Below are positions 1 to 6,939 of a stretch of 19,669 bases of DNA, in pieces (position 1 is the stretch's first letter; each line of letters starts with the position of its first letter). The stretch lies in assembly GCA_050330975.1 (NCBI GenBank), contig JBHJHK010000348.1, positions 1-19,669 on the forward strand. Direction: 5' to 3'. Below the pieces are notes generated by a model. The model did no database searches. It saw only the letters and a program-made list of their open reading frames with translations, and had not been told where the DNA came from. This DNA is from JBHJHK01 sp050330975 (GTDB lineage: Bacteria > Pseudomonadota > Gammaproteobacteria > Competibacterales > Competibacteraceae). The position numbers and the translations under genes are program-made.

Positions 1-378
1 GGTGGTCACTGGTAGCTCCTCAAAGGAAAGGGTGAAGCCTCAGTCTAGTGGCTCTGCGGGGAGGGACGACATCGAGATGGAGTTGCCCCTGTTGGCTCGG
101 GTTCAATGCCCAAGTGTTGGTTTCTTTAGGTGGTTACCCAAGGGGTATTCAGCATGGATTGCCTATAGAGCATTGAGACGGCTTGTGCGAGGCGCACAAT
201 AAGGGTTGTATCGCTCTTCCATGAGGTTTGGTTTTGCTGTTTCTCTCCAGTTAGCTCCCTGATTAGTCGTTGATTCAACAATAGTGGCCGAGTTGCCCGA
301 TGCTTTCAGGAATAAAGCCCAGGACTGTTCCAGGAGCTCAGGCTGGGCCTGATGCTGCGCTATTTTCGATATGACGGG
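1..378. other. Stretch without a recognisable gene
   Basis: This stretch is richer in A and T than most of the window. An open frame of 66 codons (2-202, +, GTG start) runs from the window edge. It has no visible ribosome binding site, no recognisable domain and an unbiased codon pattern, so I do not call it a gene; it could be the tail of something upstream. A bulged stem-loop can be drawn at 306-352: TCAGG pairs with CCTGA and, inside, CCCAG with CTGGG. It has no T run, so it is not a typical terminator. Nothing else is evident before the conserved block at 381. Confidence 0.4.
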
Positions 379-380
379 AT

Positions 381-407
381 TCGCTTTTCTTTTGATAACT
401 ATGCCTC
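381..407 (+). promoter_or_regulatory. Conserved upstream block of first secreted-protein gene
   Basis: This 27-base block aligns without gaps to 9071-9097 upstream of the second paralogue, with 21 of 27 bases identical. The core GATAACTA and a following CTC are shared, and both copies begin TCGC followed by a T-rich run. It lies 17-20 bases before a sigma-54-like promoter. Conservation in otherwise diverged non-coding DNA suggests a binding site, for example for an activator or bending protein, but the protein is unknown. Confidence 0.5.
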
Positions 408-423
408 ATAAGCAACTCGGCGT

Positions 424-441
424 CGCGGCACACATGCTGCA
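424..441 (+). promoter_or_regulatory. Sigma-54-like (-24/-12) promoter
   Basis: The sequence CGCGGCACACATGCTGCA contains GG (427-428), exactly ten bases, then GC (439-440). This is the invariant spacing of sigma-54 promoters, and GGCAC and TGCA also match the consensus TGGCAC-N5-TTGCW. The same element recurs at 9119-9136 with 15 of 17 core bases identical, at nearly the same distance from the start codon (85 versus 86 bases from the first G). Expected transcription start is near 452, giving a leader of about 60 bases. That it is used by sigma-54 is inference. Confidence 0.68.
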
Positions 442-511
442 CATGCTAGGTGGGAGGTGCGGATGTAGATATCTTGGCAATGCAAAGTGAATTTATTGTG
501 GGGGCCCGGCT

Positions 512-979
512 GTGAATTTTCAAAATGCCATATTATTCATTCTCTTGGCCAGTGGTGCCATTGTAACGATCTCGGTCCAGATTGGGGGTGGCGGTGACGC
601 CTCGGTCAAGATTGTCAATTGTGTCGGCGAGAATGTGGATCTTGAATCTTATGGCAAAGATGATGTGTTGATGTCGATCCCCTACGCTGTGAAAAAAGAT
701 ATCTCCCATGGCTCAAGAGCCACAATGACATGTGGCAGTGGTGGAAAATGCCAAATTAGAATCAAAGGACCCTCTTGTGGTGGTGATTTAAAAGCCGACC
801 CTGTCAAAAGTCTCAGCGATGGCAAAACGGCGCTCGTTTATGCTACTGGGGAGTGGAGGAGCTACGATATTAAAATGGGGGAGAACAGGCTACAGGGCAC
901 TTGGCCCGTTCTAGTAGTCAATACCAGTACCAGTACCTCTTGTGCGGGCTATGTGTCTATTCGTTGCCCCACGCCGTGA
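512..979 (+). CDS. Small secreted six-cysteine protein, paralogue 1
   Basis: This 155-residue protein is of unknown family. A hydrophobic N-terminal segment (residues about 6-22) looks like a signal peptide, but there is no Lys or Arg before it and no clear Ala-X-Ala cleavage site. The mature part is short and beta-rich looking. It has six cysteines (NCVGE, TMTCG, GKCQI, PSCGGD, TSCAGY, IRCPT) that all match the paralogue at 9208-9657, so three disulfides are likely. Other shared features are the motifs CVGE, LESY, YATGEW and GTWPV. The start is GTG; an in-frame stop at 488-490 rules out a longer protein, and a G-rich stretch at 500-504 is a weak ribosome site. The gene stands alone behind a sigma-54-like promoter. 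Codon use is more A/T-rich than in the ABC operon, hinting at acquisition or relaxed selection. Function unknown; extracellular or periplasmic location is inferred. Confidence 0.75.
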   Translation: MNFQNAILFILLASGAIVTISVQIGGGGDASVKIVNCVGENVDLESYGKDDVLMSIPYAVKKDISHGSRATMTCGSGGKCQIRIKGPSCGGDLKADPVKSLSDGKTALVYATGEWRSYDIKMGENRLQGTWPVLVVNTSTSTSCAGYVSIRCPTP

Positions 980-1285
980 TGCGATACAACACCGGCAAAT
1001 TCCAGGCGTAGAGGTCTTGCCATCCGTACCCGTCTCGCTACCTACCGCCCCCCGCGAGGTCCGGTCGTCGAGGTACTGGTGAAGTCGCTGTTGAGCGTCT
1101 GGGGGTCTCGACCTCAAAAGGCCCCGAGGGCTGCCACCGGCCAACGCCAACGGTTTTACCCGGCGGCGAAGAATGAGGGTGCCGGCCTTGCCACCACGCC
1201 CAACGTGGCCTATACCTCCTGGAATAATACGACGGCTATGTGGCCCAACCCCATCGCCACACCACCAAAGGACGAGGAGAACCCC
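980..1285. other. Intergenic region before the ABC operon
   Basis: About 300 bases separate the secreted protein from the ABC operon. An open frame continues from 1079 into the solute-binding protein, but its first 69 codons look like no signal peptide or domain, so they are treated as leader. The only clear structure is the promoter and inverted repeat at 1188-1216. No terminator with a T run is visible after 979. Confidence 0.5.
1188..1216 (+). promoter_or_regulatory. Possible sigma-70 promoter with inverted repeat between -35 and -10
   Basis: TTGCCA (1188-1193) and TATACC (1211-1216) are separated by 17 bases, a fair match to a housekeeping promoter. The spacer holds a perfect inverted repeat CCACG-N5-CGTGG (1194-1208), well placed for a repressor operator. 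It lies about 70 bases before the solute-binding protein start. The -10 box is only a partial match, so confidence is modest. Confidence 0.4.
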
Positions 1286-2599
1286 TTGAAACACCACGCC
1301 CTGCGCGCTGCCCTATTGGCCGCCGTTGTCTCTGGCCACGTCCACGCCCAAGACCGAGAAATCACCCTCTGCTGGGCCGCCTGGGACCCCGCCAACGCCT
1401 TGGTGGAGCTGTCCAAAGACTTCACCGAGAAGATGGGCATCCAGATGAAATTCGAGTTCGTCCCCTGGACCAGCTTTGCCGATCGGTTTTTAAACGAGCT
1501 CAACTCCGGCGGCGATTTGTGCGATCTCATGATCGGCGATAGCCAGTGGCTGGGGGGCTCGGCCACCTATGGCCACTATGTGAAGCTCAATGACTTCTTC
1601 GAGCAAGAGGGCATCTCCATGGATGACTTCTTGCCCGCCACGGTCTACTCCTATTCCACCTGGCCCAAGGGGGAGCCGGAGTACTGGGCGCTGCCGGCCA
1701 TGGGGGACGCCATCGGCTGGGTCTACCGCAAGGATTGGTTCGCCCGCCCAGAAATCCGCCAGGCCTTCCAGGAGCAGTACGGTCGGGAGCTGGAGGTGCC
1801 GGAGAATTGGAACCAGCTCAAGGACATCGCCGAGTTCTTCCAGGGGCGGGAAATCGACGGCAAGACCGTTTACGGCGCCGCCCTATACACCGAACGGGGC
1901 TCGGAGGGTATCACCATGGGGGTGACCTCGGCCCTCTACCCCTGGGGCTTCCAGTACCAGAATCCCGACCAGCCCTACCAGATGGACGGCTACGTCAACA
2001 GCCCCGAGGCCGTCGAAGGCCTGGAGTTCTACAAGACCCTCTACGACTGCTGCACCCCCCCGGGCCACTCCGACGCCTACATGGTGGCTAACCTAGACGC
2101 CTACAAGTCGGGCCAGGTGGCCATGCAGATGAACTTTTTCGCCTTCTTCCCAGGCGTCGCCAAGGACGAAAGCGTCGGCGGTGAGGTGTCGGGTTTCTTT
2201 GTCAACCCGGCGCAAAACGTCGAGGCCTCCACCTTGGGGGGGCAGGGGATCTCGGTGGTGTCCTACTCCGACAAGCAAGACCTGGCGTTGGAGTACATAA
2301 AGTGGTTTGCCGATCCCGAGATCCAAAAGCGCTGGTGGTCTTTGGGGGGCTATTCCTGCCACAAGGCCGTGTTGGAAGACCCCAACTTCCCCGACACCGC
2401 CCCCTTTGCCGGACCTTTTCTCGAGGCCATGGCCAACGTCAAGGATTTTTGGCAAGAACCCACCTACGCCGAGCTGTTATTGGCCATGCAAAAGCGGGTT
2501 CACGACTACGTGGTGGCCGGTGAGGGCAGCGCCGAAGATGCGTTGTACAAGCTCATCGAGGACTGGACCTTCACCTTCGAAGACGACGGCAAGTTGTGA
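1286..2599 (+). CDS. ABC transporter extracellular solute-binding protein (family 1)
   Basis: This 437-residue periplasmic binding protein of the MalE/UgpB-like family 1 captures the substrate and delivers it to the two permeases encoded next. I chose the TTG at 1286: GAGGAGA (1274-1280) sits 5 bases upstream, and it gives a clean signal peptide with a charged start, a short hydrophobic core (ALRAALLAAVVSG) and a VHAQ cleavage site near residue 22. The frame is open further upstream to 1079, but that part is unlike a protein N-terminus. Family features include the GGDLCDLMIGDS and WALPAMGDAIGWVYRKDWF segments and a C-terminal YIKWFADPEIQKRWW segment typical of carbohydrate-type binding proteins. 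The substrate cannot be read from sequence. The kinase at the operon end points to dihydroxyacetone, glycerol or a related short polyol or ketose. Confidence 0.9.
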   Translation: MKHHALRAALLAAVVSGHVHAQDREITLCWAAWDPANALVELSKDFTEKMGIQMKFEFVPWTSFADRFLNELNSGGDLCDLMIGDSQWLGGSATYGHYVKLNDFFEQEGISMDDFLPATVYSYSTWPKGEPEYWALPAMGDAIGWVYRKDWFARPEIRQAFQEQYGRELEVPENWNQLKDIAEFFQGREIDGKTVYGAALYTERGSEGITMGVTSALYPWGFQYQNPDQPYQMDGYVNSPEAVEGLEFYKTLYDCCTPPGHSDAYMVANLDAYKSGQVAMQMNFFAFFPGVAKDESVGGEVSGFFVNPAQNVEASTLGGQGISVVSYSDKQDLALEYIKWFADPEIQKRWWSLGGYSCHKAVLEDPNFPDTAPFAGPFLEAMANVKDFWQEPTYAELLLAMQKRVHDYVVAGEGSAEDALYKLIEDWTFTFEDDGKL

Positions 2600-2665
2600 G
2601 CGCGAGGCGTTGATCCATCCCCAAGCCCCGGCAGAGGAATCCGACCTCCCGGGGCGCTGCCCGCC

Positions 2666-3595
2666 ATGACCACCCCCGATGTGTCCGCACCCCCCGCCGT
2701 CCGCCAGCGGCTCGGGGGGGGGCTGTCCGATCGCGCCATCAGCTGGCTATTTATCGCCCCGACGATCTTTTTGCTCCTGGCCATCAATATCTTCCCGTTG
2801 TTGTGGACGGTGTATTTGAGCTTTACCAACTACCGGGCCAACCAGCCGGGGCGGCCCATCCGCTGGCTCGGGACCCGCAACTACGAACGGCTTTTGGGCA
2901 GCGAAGACGTTTGGGGCTACCTGCAAAACACCGCCCACTTCGTCTGCTGGACCATGTTCCTCCAGGTGGTGCTGGGCTTTGGCTTGGCGTTGCTCATCAA
3001 TCGCCAGTTCAAGGGCCACGCCAGCCTCACCACCTTGATTCTGTTGCCCATGATGCTGTCGCCGGCGGTGGTGGGGGTGTTTTGGACCTATATCTTCCAA
3101 CCCCAGTCGGGGATCTTTAACTACATGGTCAACTTTTTGGTCGACGCCGGCAGCTTTTCCATGATCGGCGACGTTCACTTGGCCCCCTGGGCCATCATCT
3201 TGGTGGACACTTGGATGTGGACCCCCTATGTGATGCTCATCTGCTTGGCGGGGCTGCGGTCCATTCCCCAATACCTCTACGAGGCCGCCGAAGTGGACCG
3301 GGCTTCGCCGTGGCGCCAGTTCATCACCATCACGGTGCCCATGGTGCTGCCGTTTTTGATGCTTGCGGTGCTGTTTCGAGCCATCGAGAACTTCAAGATG
3401 TTCGACATGGTGGTGGAACTCACCTCCGGAGGGCCGGGGTCGGTGACGGAGTTGGCCTCCATCAACCTCAAGCGCGAGGCCTTTGAGAAGTGGCGCACCG
3501 GCTATAGCTCGGCCTTTGCCATCATCTTGTTTGTCACGGTGTTTGGCGCCGCCAACGTCTACGTCAAGGCCATGAATCGGGTGCGCCAGCGATGA
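2666..3595 (+). CDS. ABC transporter permease, MalF/UgpA type
   Basis: This 309-residue inner-membrane permease subunit forms half of the translocation channel. A cytoplasmic N-terminus of about 25 residues is followed by six predicted membrane segments, the first being WLFIAPTIFLLLAINIFPLL. The EAA loop that docks the ATPase is visible as YEAAEVDRASPWRQF around residue 205, followed by ITVPMVLPF. The length fits MalF-type permeases without the large extra periplasmic domain of E. coli MalF. The gene starts 66 bases after the binding protein with no strong ribosome site, and its TGA overlaps the ATG of the next permease (ATGA), indicating coupled translation. Confidence 0.92.
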   Translation: MTTPDVSAPPAVRQRLGGGLSDRAISWLFIAPTIFLLLAINIFPLLWTVYLSFTNYRANQPGRPIRWLGTRNYERLLGSEDVWGYLQNTAHFVCWTMFLQVVLGFGLALLINRQFKGHASLTTLILLPMMLSPAVVGVFWTYIFQPQSGIFNYMVNFLVDAGSFSMIGDVHLAPWAIILVDTWMWTPYVMLICLAGLRSIPQYLYEAAEVDRASPWRQFITITVPMVLPFLMLAVLFRAIENFKMFDMVVELTSGGPGSVTELASINLKREAFEKWRTGYSSAFAIILFVTVFGAANVYVKAMNRVRQR

Positions 3596-4539
3596 GTACC
3601 ACCGCCCGTTCCATCGTCGAACCCTCCCAGTGGTCCAAGCGCCTGGCGGGGGCGATCGTCACGGTCTATGCCTTGATCACCTTGATTCCCTTGGTGTGGA
3701 TCTTCCTCACCGGCTTTAAAACTCCCCCAGACTCCATCGCCTATCCCCCCGAGGTGTTCTTTGAACCCTCCATGGAGGGATATGTGAACTTGTTCACCAC
3801 CCGTTCTAGGCAGAGCCCGGAGTACATGGCCAGCCTCCCCGCGCCAAAGACCTGGTACGACGAACTGGTCCGCAGCCGCAACATGGTGATCACCGGGCCG
3901 TCGCGGTTTGCCGACCGCTACTTCAATTCGCTGATCATCGGCTTTGGCTCCACTTTTTTGGCGGTGTTTTTGGGCACCTTGGCGGCCTACGCCTTTTCGC
4001 GTTTTACTATCCCCTTGGCCAATGATCTGTTGTTTTTCATTTTGTCCACTCGGATGATGCCCCCCATCGCCGTGGCCATTCCCATCTACCTCATGTACCG
4101 GGAACTGGGGCTGTCCGACACCCATTTGGGGATGATTTTGCTCTATACCGCCGTCAACTTGAGCTTGTCGGTTTGGCTTCTCAAGGGCTTTATCGACGAG
4201 ATCCCCAGGGAGTACGAAGAGGCGGCCATGGTGGACGGCTACAGCCGCCTCCAGGCGTTCTTCAAGGTGGTGTTGCCCCAGGCCACCACTGGCATCGCCG
4301 CCACGGCGATCTTTTGTTTGATCTTCGCCTGGAACGAGTACGCCTTTGCCCTGCTCCTCACCAGCGGTACCGCCCAGACGGCGCCGCCGTTTATCCCCAT
4401 CATCATCGGCGAAGGGGGGTTGGACTGGCCGGCGGTGGCGGCGGGCACCACCTTGTTTATGCTCCCAGTCTTGGTGTTCACCGTGTTGCTGCGCAAGCAC
4501 CTGCTGCGGGGTATCACCTTTGGGGCGGTGCGCAAATGA
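3592..4539 (+). CDS. ABC transporter permease, MalG/UgpE type
   Basis: This 315-residue partner permease starts in an ATGA overlap with the preceding gene. Its first membrane segment (about residues 18-40) is followed by an unusually long hydrophilic stretch of around 60 residues before the second, near SLIIGFGSTFLAVFLGTLAAYAF. The EAA loop is REYEEAAMVDGYSRLQ, followed by FFKVVLPQATTG. This is the standard second permease of family 1 carbohydrate-type importers. Its own stop overlaps the start of the small membrane protein at 4536, again by ATGA, so all three are probably made in matched amounts. Confidence 0.92.
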   Translation: MSTTARSIVEPSQWSKRLAGAIVTVYALITLIPLVWIFLTGFKTPPDSIAYPPEVFFEPSMEGYVNLFTTRSRQSPEYMASLPAPKTWYDELVRSRNMVITGPSRFADRYFNSLIIGFGSTFLAVFLGTLAAYAFSRFTIPLANDLLFFILSTRMMPPIAVAIPIYLMYRELGLSDTHLGMILLYTAVNLSLSVWLLKGFIDEIPREYEEAAMVDGYSRLQAFFKVVLPQATTGIAATAIFCLIFAWNEYAFALLLTSGTAQTAPPFIPIIIGEGGLDWPAVAAGTTLFMLPVLVFTVLLRKHLLRGITFGAVRK

Positions 4540-4751
4540 GCGAGTTCGAGCCCGACCTCCCCAGCCCACGGCCCCGCTGGCGGCGCTTTTTCCGCCGTGG
4601 ACCTTGGGAAAACGCCGCTACGGTGGTCATCGGCGTCGGGGTATTTATGCTGATGCAGCCCTTTTCCCTGACGGCCTACGGTTACTCCTTTGGGGTGATC
4701 CTCACCGGTACCGTGGGATTTTTGATCGTCTCCCACTTCCCCGAGGAGTGA
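4536..4751 (+). CDS. Small two-helix membrane protein within the ABC operon
   Basis: This 71-residue protein of unrecognised family has a basic, proline- and arginine-rich N-terminus (about 25 residues), then two hydrophobic segments, AATVVIGVGVFMLM and FGVILTGTVGFLIV, and ends in FPEE. Both ends are fused tightly into the operon: the ATG overlaps the permease stop (ATGA), and the next gene begins 3 bases after its TGA. Its GAGGAG near the C-terminus serves as the ribosome site of the next gene. Such placement between permeases and ATPases strongly suggests an accessory subunit of this transporter. In position it recalls the small membrane protein GlpU in the rhizobial glycerol importer operon (glpSTPQUV), but I see no clear sequence likeness, so homology is not claimed. 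Confidence 0.8.
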   Translation: MSEFEPDLPSPRPRWRRFFRRGPWENAATVVIGVGVFMLMQPFSLTAYGYSFGVILTGTVGFLIVSHFPEE

Positions 4752-4754
4752 GCC

Positions 4755-5858
4755 TTGGCCCGCATCGAACTCCACCACCTCCACAAGCGCTTCGACGACT
4801 TCGTCGCCGTCAAAGACACCGAACTCACCATTGAACACGGCCAGTTTTTTGTGCTTTTAGGGCCGTCGGGCTGCGGCAAGACCACCACCTTGCGGATGAT
4901 CGCAGGGTTGGAACTCCCAACGTCCGGGCAAATCCGCCTGGACGGCGAGGACGTGACCTTTTTGCGGGCCGCCAAGCGGGACATAGCCTTTGTATTCCAG
5001 CTCTTCGCCCTCTACCCCCACTTCAACGTCTACGACAACCTGGCCTATCCGTTGCGCTCCCAGGGCACCCCTAGGCGGGAGATCCGCTCCCGGGTGGAAG
5101 AGGTGGCCAGGCTGTTGCGCATCGAAGGGCTCTTGCGCCAACCCGTGGGCCGTTTGGCGGGGGGGGACCGCCAGCGCATCGCCCTGGGTCGGGCCATCAT
5201 CCGTCGCCCCAAGGCGTTTTTGATGGACGAACCCCTGGGCACCTTGGACGCCGAGTTTCGGGCCTTGATGTGCGAAGAGCTCAAACAGCTCCACCGCCGG
5301 ATCGAGGCCACCACCATCTACGTCACCCACGACCAGGTGGAGGCCATGGCCATGGGGGATGGCATCGCGGTGATGAACCACGGCGAAGTCCTCCAGTGGG
5401 GTACCCCCTTTGAGATCTACCACCGACCCCGGGATGTGTTTGTCGCCAGCTTCATCGGCACTCCCCCCATGAACCTCCTGGAGGCCCAGGGGCCCCTGGC
5501 GCCGGGGAGTGGGGCCTTGACCGTGGCGGGGCACGCCATTCCCCTGGCCCCAGATGCGGGAGGCGTGGCGGGGGAAAAGGTGATCCTCGGTGTGCGCCCG
5601 GAACACCTGCGCCTGGCCTCAGATGGCCCCTTGCCGGGCAGCGTGGTGGAGGTGGAATATTTGGGGGCCTGGCAGATCGTCGGCGCCGACACCCCGGCGG
5701 GAAAGGTGAAATTCCGCGCCGCCAACACGGTGCGGCTGTCCCTGGGAGAATCCATCCGCCTGGCCTTTGATCCCCGGCGGTTGGTGGTCTTCGACGGCCA
5801 AAGTGGCCTTGCCGTGCCGAGTCGTGGCACCGAACCCCGGGAGCGGGCCCATGGCTGA
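4755..5858 (+). CDS. ABC transporter ATPase 1 (MalK/UgpC-like, variant signature)
   Basis: This 367-residue nucleotide-binding subunit starts at TTG 4755, with GAGGAG 7-12 bases upstream. Walker A is GPSGCGKT (36-43, Lys42), the Q-loop Gln is residue 82, Walker B is FLMDEP (Asp158, Glu159), the D-loop is GTLD and the switch His is His192 in YVTHDQVEAM. The signature reads LAGGD (134-138) instead of the usual LSGGQ or LSGGE, so the signature serine is replaced by alanine. The C-terminal 130 residues resemble the TOBE/regulatory region of MalK-type ATPases. The gene overlaps the next ATPase by 8 bases. Two distinct ATPases in one importer imply a heterodimer with two unequal ATP sites. Confidence 0.93.
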   Translation: MARIELHHLHKRFDDFVAVKDTELTIEHGQFFVLLGPSGCGKTTTLRMIAGLELPTSGQIRLDGEDVTFLRAAKRDIAFVFQLFALYPHFNVYDNLAYPLRSQGTPRREIRSRVEEVARLLRIEGLLRQPVGRLAGGDRQRIALGRAIIRRPKAFLMDEPLGTLDAEFRALMCEELKQLHRRIEATTIYVTHDQVEAMAMGDGIAVMNHGEVLQWGTPFEIYHRPRDVFVASFIGTPPMNLLEAQGPLAPGSGALTVAGHAIPLAPDAGGVAGEKVILGVRPEHLRLASDGPLPGSVVEVEYLGAWQIVGADTPAGKVKFRAANTVRLSLGESIRLAFDPRRLVVFDGQSGLAVPSRGTEPRERAHG

Positions 5859-6888
5859 GCTGCGTTTTGTGGGGGTCAGCAAGCGCTTTGGTCCCACCCA
5901 GGCGGTGGATGACCTCAACTTGACCATCGAGGATGGCGAATTTGTGGTACTGCTGGGTCCCACGGGGGCCGGTAAGACCACCACCTTGCGCCTGGCCGCG
6001 GGTCTAGAGCGCCCCGAGACGGGCCAACTGTTCATCGACGGCCACGACGTCACGAGTATGGCCATCGCCGACCGGGATGTGGCCTTTATCTTCCAGCAGT
6101 ACTCTCTCTATCCCCACCTCACGGTGTACGACAACCTGGCCTTCCCGTTGCGTTCTCCCCGCCAGCGTTGGCGTCGTGACGCCATCGCTCGCCGGGTCCA
6201 AGACATCGCAGCGTTGCTCCGCATCGACCACAAACTCGCCAACAAGGCCACCCAGTTGTCCGGGGGAGAGATGCAGCGGGTGGCCATCGGTCGGGCGTTG
6301 GTGCGCAGTCCCAAGGTGTTTTTGATGGATGAACCCCTGTCGTCGCTGGACGCCAAGCTCCGGGAAGAGCTGCGTTTGGAGCTCAAGCGCATCCAGACCG
6401 AGCTGGGGGCTACGGTGCTCTACGTCACCCACGACCAGGTGGAGGCCATGACCCTGGGGGATCGCATCGGGGTATTGGAGGCCGGGCACTTGATCCAAGT
6501 GGACTCCCCCCGCACCCTCTACACCCGCCCCCACAGCACCTATGTGGCCCAGCGCCTGGGGGCGCCCCCCATCAATTTGCTGGAGCCAGCTCTGTTGGAA
6601 CTGCCCAGCCCCGCCCGGGCCAGCCGTGCTGGGGTGCGCCCCGAAGACCTATTGCTCGCCGCCGGGGACAACGGAACCTCGCCCGTGGCCCGGGTGTTGC
6701 AGATCGAACACCTGGGGGCCGATACCATCGCTTTGCTGGAGATCCGCGATTCCAGGGGTTCCCACCAATCCCTCCACGCCCTGCTGGATGACGTGCCCCC
6801 CTTTGGGGTGGGAGACGCCGTATCTTTGGCGGTTCGACGAGGGGCGGTGCTTTACTTCGACCCCCGCGGCCAGCTCATCGAGACCTGA
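5851..6888 (+). CDS. ABC transporter ATPase 2 (MalK/UgpC-like)
   Basis: This 345-residue second nucleotide-binding subunit starts at ATG 5851, inside the end of the first ATPase gene, with GGGAG at 5839-5843. The frame is open upstream, but this ATG gives the standard N-terminus (MAELRFVGVSKRF). All catalytic motifs are canonical: Walker A GPTGAGKT (Lys42), Q-loop Gln82, signature LSGGE (136-140), Walker B FLMDEP (Asp160, Glu161), and switch His194. A TOBE-like C-terminal region follows. It shares the general layout of ATPase 1 but is clearly a different protein, so the pair most likely arose by old duplication and works as a heterodimer on the two permeases. Confidence 0.93.
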   Translation: MAELRFVGVSKRFGPTQAVDDLNLTIEDGEFVVLLGPTGAGKTTTLRLAAGLERPETGQLFIDGHDVTSMAIADRDVAFIFQQYSLYPHLTVYDNLAFPLRSPRQRWRRDAIARRVQDIAALLRIDHKLANKATQLSGGEMQRVAIGRALVRSPKVFLMDEPLSSLDAKLREELRLELKRIQTELGATVLYVTHDQVEAMTLGDRIGVLEAGHLIQVDSPRTLYTRPHSTYVAQRLGAPPINLLEPALLELPSPARASRAGVRPEDLLLAAGDNGTSPVARVLQIEHLGADTIALLEIRDSRGSHQSLHALLDDVPPFGVGDAVSLAVRRGAVLYFDPRGQLIET

Positions 6889-6939
6889 GGGTCCCCCTCG
6901 CCCCCCGGCGCTGGGTTGCCCCACGCCACTGGAGATGCC

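Noticed and set aside
2..202. 66-codon open frame at the left edge
   Set aside because: There is no ribosome site, no domain and no coding-like codon bias. It might be a gene tail from outside the window, but this cannot be supported.
1079..1285. N-terminal extension of the solute-binding protein from GTG 1079
   Set aside because: The extension has no signal peptide or homology and would bury the real signal peptide; TTG 1286 has a good ribosome site and a clean export signal.
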